Of a stretch of 35,916 nucleotides of DNA, positions 8,913-16,447 are shown in pieces (positions within the stretch are counted from its first letter, which is position 1; each line of letters starts with the position of its first letter). This DNA is from Candidatus Obscuribacterales bacterium. Its GTDB lineage: Bacteria > Cyanobacteriota > Vampirovibrionia > Obscuribacterales > Obscuribacteraceae. The position numbers and the translations under genes are program-made. Below the pieces are notes generated by a model. The model was not told the DNA's origin. It saw nothing but the letters and a program-made list of their open reading frames with translations, and did not search any database. The stretch is from NCBI GenBank assembly GCA_020050835.1, contig JAGVKB010000064.1, positions 1 through 35,916 on the forward strand, in the 5' to 3' direction.

Positions 8913-9683
8913 CTAGACGGTACCGGCCGGTGCGAGTTCCTTGGTTACCCAGTCGTAACCACGAGCTTCCAACTCAGTTGCCAGCTCGCTTCCACCGGAA
9001 AGAACGATCTGTCCAGCCTGCATGACATGAACGAACCCGGGGGTGATGTAATTTAAGATCCGCTGATAGTGTGTAATCAGCAGAACGGACATATCCGGAC
9101 CGGCCATCGAATTGATGCCGGTCGCCACTACTTTGAGAGCGTCGATGTCCAAGCCGGAATCCGTCTCGTCGAGCAAGGCCAATTCTGGCTTTAAGAGAGC
9201 CATTTGGAGAATCTCCAGGCGCTTCTTCTCGCCGCCGGAAAAACCGTCGTTGATGTAGCGCGAAAGAAAGTCATCTTTCATTTCCAGCTTGGCCATATGA
9301 ACTTTGAGCTCCTTGCGGAACTCCTTGACCGGTACATCCTTACCGCGACGCGCCTTCACGATTGAGCGCAAGAAGTTGGAGATTGAGATTCCGGGAACCG
9401 CCACCGGATATTGAAATGCCAGGTAAACCCCGGAGCGGGCTCTTTCGTCAGCGGACATCTGAGTGAGGTCCTTGCCTTTGTAGAGGATCTGCCCTTCGGT
9501 GACGGTGTAACGAGGATGTCCCATCAACGTGTACGAGAGGGTCGACTTGCCTGAGCCGTTGCGACCCATCAAAGCGTGTACTTCACCGCCGTTGATGGTG
9601 AGGTTGACGCCTTTGAGGATCTCTTTGTCCTCGACCCGAACGTGCAAGTTCTTAATTGCTAAAAGCGGTTCCTTGGCGGTCAT
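8913..9683 (-). CDS. sufC: SufC, ABC-type ATPase of the SufBCD complex
   Basis: A 256-residue ABC ATPase without membrane partners. Visible motifs are Walker [10 protein letters not shown] (40-48), Q-loop Q91, signature FSGGEKKR (148-155), Walker B LALLDE (168-173) with the SufC-specific DETDSGLD, and the switch His in ITHYQR (H205). In SufBCD it hydrolyses ATP to drive cluster assembly. It is the first gene of the suf operon: AGGA lies 7-8 nt before the ATG, and a 261-bp divergent intergenic region separates it from sufR. Gene order C-B-D here differs from E. coli (A-B-C-D-S-E) and B. subtilis (C-D-S-U-B) and is like that of many cyanobacteria in having sufR beside sufB/sufC. Confidence 0.96.
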   Translation of the reverse strand: MTAKEPLLAIKNLHVRVEDKEILKGVNLTINGGEVHALMGRNGSGKSTLSYTLMGHPRYTVTEGQILYKGKDLTQMSADERARSGVYLAFQYPVAVPGISISNFLRSIVKARRGKDVPVKEFRKELKVHMAKLEMKDDFLSRYINDGFSGGEKKRLEILQMALLKPELALLDETDSGLDIDALKVVATGINSMAGPDMSVLLITHYQRILNYITPGFVHVMQAGQIVLSGGSELATELEARGYDWVTKELAPAGTV

Positions 9684-9795
9684 TTCGTTTCCTGTCTCAA
9701 TTGCGGACCATTGATCCTAGCCGTACCGAGCTGGTTACCTTGCTGGCAGGCTGTCTTAAAAATTAGCAATCTTAGGTCCTGTGGCTTTTACAGAT

Positions 9796-9824
9796 ATAAT
9801 AGTATCAAAAATAATTCATGACAT
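9796..9824 (-). promoter_or_regulatory. Candidate promoter of the suf operon
   Basis: On the minus strand the sequence reads ATGTCA, 17 nt, TATTAT, a moderate match to the vegetative -35 and -10 boxes. It would give a leader of about 105 nt before sufC. The whole 9684-9944 region is AT-rich compared with its surroundings, as expected of a divergent control region, and SufR would be expected to bind in it. I searched for the CAAC-N6-GTTG palindrome reported for cyanobacterial SufR and did not find it. Confidence 0.35.
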
Positions 9825-9944
9825 CTGCCCTCTTTATAATCCTTTATGGACAGCACCAGTAAAATATCCTGACAACTGGCGAAATTCACGCTCCGGCGGG
9901 ATTTGTGGCTAAAATGAGGGGAGAGGAACGTTAAGTAGCACTTC

Positions 9945-10613
9945 ATGATTACCGGCCCGCTCAACGAATCTCCCGAGAGTACGCACGAAGCAGTGCTGCT
10001 CCATCTCAAGCGCAACGGTGAAATGACCGTCGCAGACCTCTGCAGCGCCTTGAGCATAACGGCGATGGCGGTTCGCCGCCACCTCGGCAGCCTGCACCAG
10101 GAAGGGCTGGTCGATTCGCGAATCGTCAGACAGGGGCGGGGACGACCGACTTATCGTTATCGCCTGACGGAGAAGGCTAATTTCAGATTGTTTCCATCCG
10201 GAGCCCTAAACTTGGCCCAGGACATTCTCGATGCTGTCTTCGAAGTAAGCGGCCATAAAGGGGTGATGGAGCTCTTGACGCTTAGGCAGAAGCATCTTTC
10301 AGGCAAGCTCAAGAGCAGGATGGAAGGTAAAGAGATTGCCGAGATGGTCGAGGAAGTCGCCAAGATTTTCTCTGAAAATGGTTTTATGACGGAATGGGAA
10401 CGCCTGCCCGACGGCGATTTCGTGATCTTTCAGCGTCATTGTGCGGTGCACAACTTGGCTAATCAATACCGGCAACTCTGCGTACTCGAGCCGCGTTTAA
10501 TCGAGACGCTGCTGGGGGTGCGCGTGACAAGGCAACAGTACATGCTCAAAAATGACCCTGTCTGCGGGTATCTGGTTCATGCGGGAGTATGTCAGGAGGC
10601 GGCTGAAGTCTAA
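9945..10613 (+). CDS. sufR: SufR-like DeoR/ArsR-type winged-helix regulator of suf operon
   Basis: A 222-residue regulator. A winged helix-turn-helix lies at about residues 13-75 (helix MTVADLCSALSIT, recognition helix AMAVRRHLGSLHQEGLV, wing GRGRPTYRY). The C-terminal half holds C166 (RHC), C179 (QLC) and C207 (VCGY), with the RHCAVHN and CGYLV blocks characteristic of SufR, a [4Fe-4S]-bearing repressor that senses cluster status and represses suf transcription. Family members usually show four Cys; here the third position, around residues 192-193, is Val/Arg, though an extra Cys lies at 216. The ATG at 9945 is the first possible start after a TAG at 9936; GAGAGGA lies rather far upstream (about 17 nt). 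It is divergent from sufC, and its 3' end is convergent with pyruvate kinase (18 bp). Confidence 0.85.
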   Translation: MITGPLNESPESTHEAVLLHLKRNGEMTVADLCSALSITAMAVRRHLGSLHQEGLVDSRIVRQGRGRPTYRYRLTEKANFRLFPSGALNLAQDILDAVFEVSGHKGVMELLTLRQKHLSGKLKSRMEGKEIAEMVEEVAKIFSENGFMTEWERLPDGDFVIFQRHCAVHNLANQYRQLCVLEPRLIETLLGVRVTRQQYMLKNDPVCGYLVHAGVCQEAAEV

Positions 10614-10631
10614 GCGCTCAGCCGGAGCTGT

Positions 10632-12077
10632 CTAAAGTCCTTTGACCTCCCAGTATCTGGGAGTGGTACGGGGCGGGAGCACTGAAAGCTTGACGAAGTT
10701 CGCCGGTCCGCGCGCGGCGATCGGCAATCCGCCGGTAATTACGATCGAATCGCCGTGATCGACAATACCCTTGTCCAGAAGTGTATCTTCTACCAGCGCC
10801 AACGTCGATTCCGAGTCGCTTACTTCGGTTAGCATGATCGGAGTAACACCCCAGTTCAAAGAGAGATGTCGATAAACGTGCAGGTGCTGAACCAGGGCGA
10901 TAATCGGATTAGGCGGGCGAAATTGCGAAATCAGGCGGGCTGTCGAGCCGGATTTACTGAAGGCTGCTATCGCTCTGGCTTTCATGTCAACCGCCATGGC
11001 GCAGGCGGCGTGCGCGATCGCGTGAGCGGAGGTCGGCAGCTCGTGCTCTTTCAACTTCGCGAGGTTGAGGCTGGCTTCTGCTGCGATGGCAATCCGGTCC
11101 ATCATCTGCACCGCGTCTACCGGGTAGGCGCCGGAGGCCGTCTCGCCCGAAAGCATGACAGCATCCGTGCCGTCGAAGATGGCGTTGGCGACGTCGGAGG
11201 CTTCGGCTCGAGTCGGGCGCGGATGCTCGATCATTGATTCGAGCATCTGGGTGGCTGTGATGACCGGCTTGCCCTTCAGGATTGCCTTTCTCGTAATCAT
11301 CTTTTGTGCGGGCGGCACCGCTTCTGGTGGCAACTCCACCCCTAAGTCTCCGCGTGCGATCATGACACCATCGGCGGCATCAAGAATCGCATCGAGATGC
11401 TCGAGCGCCTGCGGCTTCTCGAGTTTGGCAATCACCAGTGGTGGTGGCCAGTGATCGCCGATTAGCTTCTTGAGGCTGGTAATGTCGTCGGGATCGCGCA
11501 CGAAGGAAAGTGCTACGAAATCGACGTCGTGCTTAAGACCGAAGGCCAGGTCGGCTTTGTCCTTGTCGGTCAAGGCGGGGATAGACAGGCGCACTCCTGG
11601 CAAGTTGATCCCTTTCTTGTCCTTGAGAATGCCGCCGGTGACCACCCGGCAGATGACGTCCTCGGCTTTGACCGCCTGCACTCTCAACTCGATTAATCCA
11701 TCATCGAGCAAAACGGTGTCACCGGCACGCAGCTCTTCCGGCAAGCGCGCATAGTTGGTGCTGACTATCTGTGCATTGCCTTCCAGCGTACGGCTGGTCA
11801 GCGTGAACTCTTGACCGTCTTGAAGTTCTGGATAGATGCCGCCAGCCATCTTTCCGGTCCGAATCTTCGGTCCTGAAAGATCTAGCAAGATGCCGACGGA
11901 GCGATTCAGGTTAGCGCCGATTTCACGCACGCGCTCGATGATCGCCGCCACCGTTTCGTGATCGGCATGCGAGCAGTTGATTCGCACGACATCGACGCCA
12001 GCGGCAATCAACTCCTGCATTACTGCTGGCTCGCGGCTGGCTGGACCGATGGTGGCAACTATCTTGGTACGACGCAT
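10632..12077 (-). CDS. pyk: Pyruvate kinase
   Basis: A 481-residue glycolytic enzyme converting phosphoenolpyruvate and ADP to pyruvate and ATP. The N-terminus TKIVATIGPASREP, RINCSHAD, LDLSGPKIRTG and KDKADLAFGL are family blocks, and the active-site segment MIARGDLGVELP with downstream ATQMLESMIEHPRPTRAE and DAVMLSGETASGAYP is fully conserved. The length covers the A, B and C domains; there is no C-terminal PEP-utiliser-like extension as in Bacillus. ATG at 12077 is preferred over the TTG one codon upstream; AGGAAA lies about 11 nt away. Monocistronic by spacing: 224 bp separate it from the divergent exported gene, and it converges on sufR. The stop is TAG. Confidence 0.97.
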   Translation of the reverse strand: MRRTKIVATIGPASREPAVMQELIAAGVDVVRINCSHADHETVAAIIERVREIGANLNRSVGILLDLSGPKIRTGKMAGGIYPELQDGQEFTLTSRTLEGNAQIVSTNYARLPEELRAGDTVLLDDGLIELRVQAVKAEDVICRVVTGGILKDKKGINLPGVRLSIPALTDKDKADLAFGLKHDVDFVALSFVRDPDDITSLKKLIGDHWPPPLVIAKLEKPQALEHLDAILDAADGVMIARGDLGVELPPEAVPPAQKMITRKAILKGKPVITATQMLESMIEHPRPTRAEASDVANAIFDGTDAVMLSGETASGAYPVDAVQMMDRIAIAAEASLNLAKLKEHELPTSAHAIAHAACAMAVDMKARAIAAFSKSGSTARLISQFRPPNPIIALVQHLHVYRHLSLNWGVTPIMLTEVSDSESTLALVEDTLLDKGIVDHGDSIVITGGLPIAARGPANFVKLSVLPPRTTPRYWEVKGL

Positions 12078-12185
12078 CAAAGAATTTCCTAAGAAAACTG
12101 TTCGATATCCAGTCTTGAAAGCACCGCGGCTCTTGATATCCGGTTGCTAAGTAGAGATTTAAAGAGCAGGGCAGCAGTTTGTGCA

Positions 12186-12191
12186 TATAAT
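12186..12191 (+). promoter_or_regulatory. Candidate -10 box upstream of the SRPBCC pair
   Basis: A perfect TATAAT preceded by TG at 12182-12183, close to an extended -10. No good -35 hexamer sits 16-18 nt upstream, in keeping with an extended -10 promoter. It would give a leader of about 105 nt before the ATG at 12305 and lies in the divergent gap between pyk and the exported gene. Sequence match only. Confidence 0.35.
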
Positions 12192-12304
12192 GGCCGATAC
12201 TGCTCTACGCCTATCTCAATAACTCCAACCTGCTTTGGTGGATATCCCCGGGGCGACTTTAGCAAAGGTACAACAGTCTCGCCGCCAGGAAGGCATAAGA
12301 TCTA

Positions 12305-12967
12305 ATGTATTTGAAGAAATATCAAGGGGCTCTTCGCCCGCTTTCAGGGGCGTTTCTTCTTTTTGCGTTGTTGCTGTCAGCTGTATTGAGTCAGGCTGTT
12401 TTTGCGCAGACGGCACTTTCGGACATTGAGTTGCAGCGTCTCGAAGAAGGCGAAGTGCTGTTGTCATCTAACGTCGAAGGCTGTAAATTGCCGCTAGTGC
12501 AAGGCAAGATATTGATCAAATCAAAACCGGACAAAGTTTGGAGCATAGTGGTAAATCCGGCGGAAGTGGCAGGCAAGATTCAGAAGCACATAAAGAAGTT
12601 TCGCTTTCTGAGAGATACGCCGCACAATTCAGTGCTGGACTGCCAGGTCGAAGTCGCAAGCTTCCTGCCGCGCTTTAACTATGTGGTGGAATCCAGCTAC
12701 GAGCCCTGCAAGCGGATTGAATTTTGGCGCGTCGGCGGAGCGCTCAGGGACTTTCGCGGTTACTGGCTGTTCGAGCCGCGCGACAATGGCAGTAAAACGC
12801 TGGTGACCTATGCGATGTATCTTGACCCTGGATTTTTTGTCCCGCAATGGATCATCAAACAAGGCTTGCGAAGAGAATTGCCTGAAACTTTAGGCGGTAT
12901 TCGCGCGCGTGTAGTTGAAATTGACACGCGTGCGCACGCTCACGCGCTTGTGCATCATTCCAGTTAG
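12305..12967 (+). CDS. Exported SRPBCC/START-like protein, paralogue 1
   Basis: A 220-residue protein with a clear signal peptide: lysines at 4-5, hydrophobic core to about residue 32, probable cleavage after VFA (34). The rest resembles the SRPBCC (START/polyketide cyclase-like) helix-grip fold: a strand-rich start (GKILIKSKPDKVWSIVVNP, the usual 'W.v..dp' element after the first strand), VESSYEPCKRIEFWRVGGALRDFRGYW in the middle, and a long C-terminal helix (GLRRELPETLGGIRARV). Such domains bind hydrophobic ligands in a cavity; the ligand is unknown. AGGAAGG lies about 11 nt upstream of the ATG. The gene is followed after 193 bp by a diverged copy of itself. Export plus the lipid-binding fold suggests an envelope lipid role, but this is inference. 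Confidence 0.75.
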   Translation: MYLKKYQGALRPLSGAFLLFALLLSAVLSQAVFAQTALSDIELQRLEEGEVLLSSNVEGCKLPLVQGKILIKSKPDKVWSIVVNPAEVAGKIQKHIKKFRFLRDTPHNSVLDCQVEVASFLPRFNYVVESSYEPCKRIEFWRVGGALRDFRGYWLFEPRDNGSKTLVTYAMYLDPGFFVPQWIIKQGLRRELPETLGGIRARVVEIDTRAHAHALVHHSS

Positions 12968-12980
12968 TTAGCGGCAATTT

Positions 12981-13013
12981 TTCCCGGCGCGTAGAACTGT
13001 ACGAAACCGGGAA
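12981..13013 (+). repeat. Imperfect hairpin between the two SRPBCC genes
   Basis: TTCCCGG at 12981-12987 pairs with CCGGGAA at 13007-13013, and an inner CGTA (12990-12993) pairs with TACG (13000-13003) around a six-base loop. No T-run follows on the plus strand, so it is not a standard intrinsic terminator. It lies 14 nt after the stop of paralogue 1 and could act as an RNA 3'-end or processing structure. Confidence 0.4.
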
Positions 13014-13160
13014 CAACGTAATGGAAGCCACGTCGTTGGTTTTGAGAAATTGGACGGCAGCAGTATTGTCAAGTACGGCGATCCTGGTTAGACGTTTTAC
13101 CTGAACTAAAAGCCTTTCAATTCGTAGATTACCCTCACAGTACGAGAGAGGCACACAGTA

Positions 13161-13853
13161 TTGCTTTTCGATCACCGCGGTTTAGTCCAGCGTGTCTGCG
13201 CTGCGCTGCTAGTCTTTTGTATGTCGTTTTTGCCTGCCGTGAGTGAGGTCAAGCACGACAGAGCAATCGAAGATACGCGTTTGTTGAAAGGAGAGGTCGT
13301 GGTCAGAGATGAAAATGTCGGACAGACCAGATTCGTCGCCGCCAGAATTCTGATCGATGCACCACCTAGCGAAGTTTGGCCGGTGTTGAGCAACCCATTT
13401 GAATTTCAAGGTCGGATCAGCCCACGAATGAAAGCGGTAGAAGTGCTCACCGATCGCGAGGATATGTCGGTGTTGCAGGTGAGTGTCGACATCGGATTTT
13501 TCCTGCCCTCGATCTCATACGCTGTAGAATCACGCTACCAGCCGCAAGAGCGCATCAGCTTCAAGCGGGTTGGTGGCACTCTTAAAGATTTCAGAGGCTA
13601 CTGGGAGATGTTGCCGAAGAGCGAAGGCAACAAAACAGAGGTGGTTTATTCGATGTATGTAGACCCTGGCATCCCGGTGCCGCAATGGTTGGTGCGGGCC
13701 GGCGTACGGGAAGAGCTGCCGCGCACTTTGATGGCGATGCGCGAGCGAGTAATGGAAGTACATTCCGGACGGAAGGCGCTGGTGGTGCCTTCGATCATGG
13801 CTGCCGCCTCTTCCGGACACGCAGTGGCTGCTCACAGCTCCAATCGGTCCTAA
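13161..13853 (+). CDS. Exported SRPBCC/START-like protein, paralogue 2
   Basis: A 230-residue protein starting with TTG, with GAGAGG 9 nt upstream. The N-terminus (hydrophobic 9-27) is a signal peptide or signal anchor. The body aligns with the preceding gene: ARILIDAPPSEVWPVLSNPFEF matches GKILIKSKPDKVWSIVVNPAEV, VGGTLKDFRGYW matches VGGALRDFRGYW, and SMYVDPGIPVPQWLVRAGVREELP matches AMYLDPGFFVPQWIIKQGLRRELP. It therefore arose by tandem duplication and then diverged. It carries a C-terminal tail of about 30 residues rich in Ala, Ser and His that paralogue 1 lacks. The fold suggests binding of a hydrophobic ligand outside the cytoplasm; no catalytic residues are evident. Confidence 0.75.
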   Translation: MLFDHRGLVQRVCAALLVFCMSFLPAVSEVKHDRAIEDTRLLKGEVVVRDENVGQTRFVAARILIDAPPSEVWPVLSNPFEFQGRISPRMKAVEVLTDREDMSVLQVSVDIGFFLPSISYAVESRYQPQERISFKRVGGTLKDFRGYWEMLPKSEGNKTEVVYSMYVDPGIPVPQWLVRAGVREELPRTLMAMRERVMEVHSGRKALVVPSIMAAASSGHAVAAHSSNRS

Positions 13854-13860
13854 GTCTATT

Positions 13861-13875
13861 GGAGCGATTCGCTCC
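13861..13875. repeat. Perfect 15-bp palindromic hairpin between convergent genes
   Basis: GGAGCG-ATT-CGCTCC forms a 6-bp stem with a 3-nt loop between the stop of SRPBCC paralogue 2 and the stop of the GH57 gene. The position suits a bidirectional transcription end, but neither strand has a T-run directly after it, so terminator function is only a possibility. Confidence 0.4.
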
Positions 13876-13920
13876 TAGTGCAAGGAGGCTACAGGGTGGG
13901 GACCGCTCGCCTCAGTCTGA

Positions 13921-15588
13921 TTACAGTCTGGCACTACTGGTAGTGCTAGGCGCGTCGACCGGCAAAAAACATTGATGACAGATGTCCGGGAAACAATTGT
14001 CAATGTCTTCAATCGCCTTCAGTTTGGCTTCGTCGATCTGGCCGGAGTCGATCATTTTCACCAGCTCGCGGAAACGGTCCTCGTGCCCTTGGAAGCGCTC
14101 AATCGCGTATTGTTTGGCCTGCCCGGTCGTGACCAGGAACGGCCAGTCGCTCGATTCCAGCAAGAGCAGTTCGCGTGCCGCCTGCTTGAGCGCGCGCCCG
14201 ACGAGCCCGTCTTTAGTATCCTTGTGTGCGACAGCCAGGCGCTCCATGGCGCGCTCGGAGGCGTGGATAATCGGCCACATCCATTCCGTGTCTTTGTTCA
14301 ACCAGACCTGCCAGTGCCCACCCGATCCCCAAGATGACTCAGGTAGCTCGATCGCTCGCTTCGGCGGCGCGGTTTCCAGATATTCCGAGGCGGTTACCAT
14401 GCTGACGGCCGTGTAGTTCTTCAGCTTGCGCACTACTTCCTTGATGAAAGTAATGCCTTCGAACCACCAGTGTCCGAACAGCTCTGTGTCGAAACTTACC
14501 ATCACTAGCCCGGGCTCACCGGTCTTCTTCAGTTGCTCGGTGAGCGCCTGCTGGAGAAGACCGACATAATGATCCGAATTGTCTTTAACGCGCGCCAGAG
14601 CGGTTTCGGGGCTGTAGAGCTCTTTGTTGCCGAGATCAGTCTTGGTGGAGGTCAACTTCCAGTAGTGCAGACCGGACTGGTCGTCTTTCTTGTGGAACTC
14701 TCGGTAATTACCGTCGCCGGGATAGCCGTGGTCGGCAGACCAGACTTGAAAGCCGCTCTGCTCGTGCCGGCCCATGACAGCCACCGGATAGTCTTTCAGG
14801 TAGAAGGCCTCAAACGTATCTAGTCCGGTTTCCGGTCGTTCTGCTACTGGAATGTACTCGATCGAACCGTACGGTCCGAAATCACGCCGGAGTTGTACGG
14901 TTTGTCCGCCTTTTATTACAAACGATTCAGTGAAGAAAAACTTCAGACCATTGTCGTAAAGCCAGCGCTCGATGCCGGGACGCTCGTCGGCAGCCGGCCG
15001 GTATGCGCATTCCGGCAGCCAGCAGCCTTTCGGGGCGCGGCCAAAATGCCGTTTGTATGAGTCGACGCCGGTCTTGTACTGGCAAAGCAAAGACGAATCC
15101 GTCTCAATCAGCGGCGAAAAGCAATGGGTAGCGGCAGAAGTCGTAATCTCGATCGCTCCTAAGTCTTGAAACTTTCGGAAAGCGCCAGCTACGTCGCGAT
15201 TCCAGCGCTCGGTGTAGTCCTTGTAAATCCCTTCGAACAGATTGAGATAAAAACGCGCGAGATGAAGGCGATCCGGGCTGGGCGTCTCACCGCGCGGAGA
15301 AAATCTCGCTTCGTCCTTACGGGCGGCTTCAATCCGCCCTTTGATGTACTTCTCGAAACCAAGATTGAGATGCTGATCAGAAAGCTGTTCGCAGAGAATC
15401 GGAGTGATGCCGACAGTCAGTTTGGCAGCTATTCCTTCTTGCCAGAGCTCCGAAATAATGTTGAGCAGCGGAATATAAGTCTCGGCCATACATTCGTAGA
15501 AGCTCTCTTCTCCGAACGGCCACATTCCTGCCTTCCGGTAATACGGAAGGTGACTGTGAAGCATTAATACGAAAGACCCGACGCTCAA
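13921..15588 (-). CDS. Glycoside hydrolase family 57, probable 1,4-alpha-glucan branching enzyme
   Basis: A 555-residue GH57 protein with the DUF1957-type arrangement of bacterial GH57 branching enzymes. The first motif HSHLPYYRK (11-19) carries the active-site His pair. The predicted nucleophile is E193 in GCWLPECAYRP, and the acid/base is D367 in VSFDTELFGHWWFEG. A C-terminal helical part (about 430-540) follows. The family includes 1,4-alpha-glucan branching enzymes (glycogen synthesis) and amylase-like members; LPECAY with SFDTELFGHWW favours the branching subgroup. The TTG start has AAGGGG 7 nt upstream. No other glycogen genes are adjacent. No signal peptide, so cytoplasmic. Fold call is secure; the exact activity is inferred. 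Confidence 0.88.
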   Translation of the reverse strand: MSVGSFVLMLHSHLPYYRKAGMWPFGEESFYECMAETYIPLLNIISELWQEGIAAKLTVGITPILCEQLSDQHLNLGFEKYIKGRIEAARKDEARFSPRGETPSPDRLHLARFYLNLFEGIYKDYTERWNRDVAGAFRKFQDLGAIEITTSAATHCFSPLIETDSSLLCQYKTGVDSYKRHFGRAPKGCWLPECAYRPAADERPGIERWLYDNGLKFFFTESFVIKGGQTVQLRRDFGPYGSIEYIPVAERPETGLDTFEAFYLKDYPVAVMGRHEQSGFQVWSADHGYPGDGNYREFHKKDDQSGLHYWKLTSTKTDLGNKELYSPETALARVKDNSDHYVGLLQQALTEQLKKTGEPGLVMVSFDTELFGHWWFEGITFIKEVVRKLKNYTAVSMVTASEYLETAPPKRAIELPESSWGSGGHWQVWLNKDTEWMWPIIHASERAMERLAVAHKDTKDGLVGRALKQAARELLLLESSDWPFLVTTGQAKQYAIERFQGHEDRFRELVKMIDSGQIDEAKLKAIEDIDNCFPDICHQCFLPVDAPSTTSSARL

Positions 15589-15841
15589 ATGGACACCCCT
15601 TCAAGACCTGGCAAACAACCCGGGAATCCAACGGAAAATCCGCTATATTAAATGTGGCTGTTTCCACGATTGGAAGTGATCAAGACCAACCGGCTACCGG
15701 TGCTGCCAAGGGACACTTCAATCGCCCGCACTGTACTTAGGCTGAATATATCAACTCATATTTTTTTTTGCCAGCGCCGAAACCGATCCCGTAACTATTC
15801 TTCAGGACAATACCAAAGCGAATCTTTCAGGCAACCAGACG

Positions 15842-16117
15842 ATGTCCGAAACTGAAAACCAAGCGCAGGAAAAGCCGCCCGCCCCGGTCAAGGCAACCGA
15901 GCCGCGTCCGGTTGAAAACAAGGTGGTCAAGATTTTGGAAAAAAATCCGCTCGGAATGACTCTGCCCGAAATGGCCGGCGGCACGCGGCAGTTGAAGCGC
16001 ATTCGAACTCTCCGTCCGGTACTGGCTGAAGCGATCCGCAACGGGCTGGTGATGCCGGTCAGCCAGCGTGCCGGTCACACCGTCTATCGGCTCGTGAAGT
16101 TTCTGAGCAATCGATAA
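15842..16117 (+). CDS. Small hypothetical protein, possible winged helix
   Basis: A 91-residue protein not recognised by family. The first 25 residues are acidic and Pro-rich (KPPAPVKATEPRPVE). Residues about 27-88 read as alternating helices: VVKILEKNPLGMTLPEMAGG, then KRIRTLRPVLAEAIRNGLV, then a GHTVYRLV strand. This spacing resembles a small winged-helix module, where the 'G' in NPLGMTLPEM would start helix 2 and the RAGHTVYRL hairpin the wing. The ATG has AGG about 12 nt upstream. Upstream lies a 253-bp gap containing a nine-base T-run. It converges on the DUF167 gene. DNA binding is only a guess from the pattern. Confidence 0.55.
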   Translation: MSETENQAQEKPPAPVKATEPRPVENKVVKILEKNPLGMTLPEMAGGTRQLKRIRTLRPVLAEAIRNGLVMPVSQRAGHTVYRLVKFLSNR

Positions 16118-16135
16118 TGAGCGCTGGTTGCGGCG

Positions 16136-16447
16136 TTAGAGTAGCTGTACAAGCGTTTTTGAAAGCGTCTCCGGCGGACCTGCGATGAAAACGCTCTTCC
16201 GGCGCGAAGAATGTCCGCCCAGGATGCTTACACAAGATTTAGCAACCAGGAATTTGGCCGAGAGAAATTCGCACAACTTCTGATTGGCGCGCCCGTCGAC
16301 CGCTCTGGCTGAAATTCTTACTTTGAGCCTGCCCTCTATCCGGCCGGCGAATTCGTCACGAGCAGCCCCGGGGGCAACATGAACATTGATTCTGATTCCG
16401 TTGCGGCACAAAATGTACAATGGGGTCTTCTCGGGAGGGTGCGACAT
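16136..16447 (-). CDS. DUF167 (YggU-like) family protein
   Basis: A 103-residue member of the DUF167 family, a small conserved protein of unknown function. The family core is visible: INVHVAPGAARDEF, then GRLKVRISARAVDGRANQKLCEFLSAKFLVAKSCVSILGG. The conserved P-GA/S-R and PVDG-AN-like elements (here AVDGRAN) are intact. Its ATG occupies 16445-16447, so it starts at the very base where kdsA starts on the opposite strand; there is no Shine-Dalgarno before this ATG. A TTG nine codons in (16420) with GAGAAG upstream is an alternative start that would leave the conserved core whole. Confidence 0.85.
   Translation of the reverse strand: MSHPPEKTPLYILCRNGIRINVHVAPGAARDEFAGRIEGRLKVRISARAVDGRANQKLCEFLSAKFLVAKSCVSILGGHSSRRKSVFIAGPPETLSKTLVQLL
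16433..16439 (+). promoter_or_regulatory. Ribosome binding site that fixes the kdsA start
   Basis: GGGAGGG ends 7 nt before the TTG at 16447, the optimal distance. The alternative ATG at 16420, which would place this strong site inside the coding region, has no comparable signal. The site also lies within the first codons of the DUF167 gene on the other strand. Confidence 0.7.

Noticed and set aside
9684-9944. A CAAC-N6-GTTG SufR operator in the sufC-sufR gap
   Set aside because: Only a CAAC half-site (9873-9876) is seen; the second half is absent at the needed distance, so no operator is claimed.
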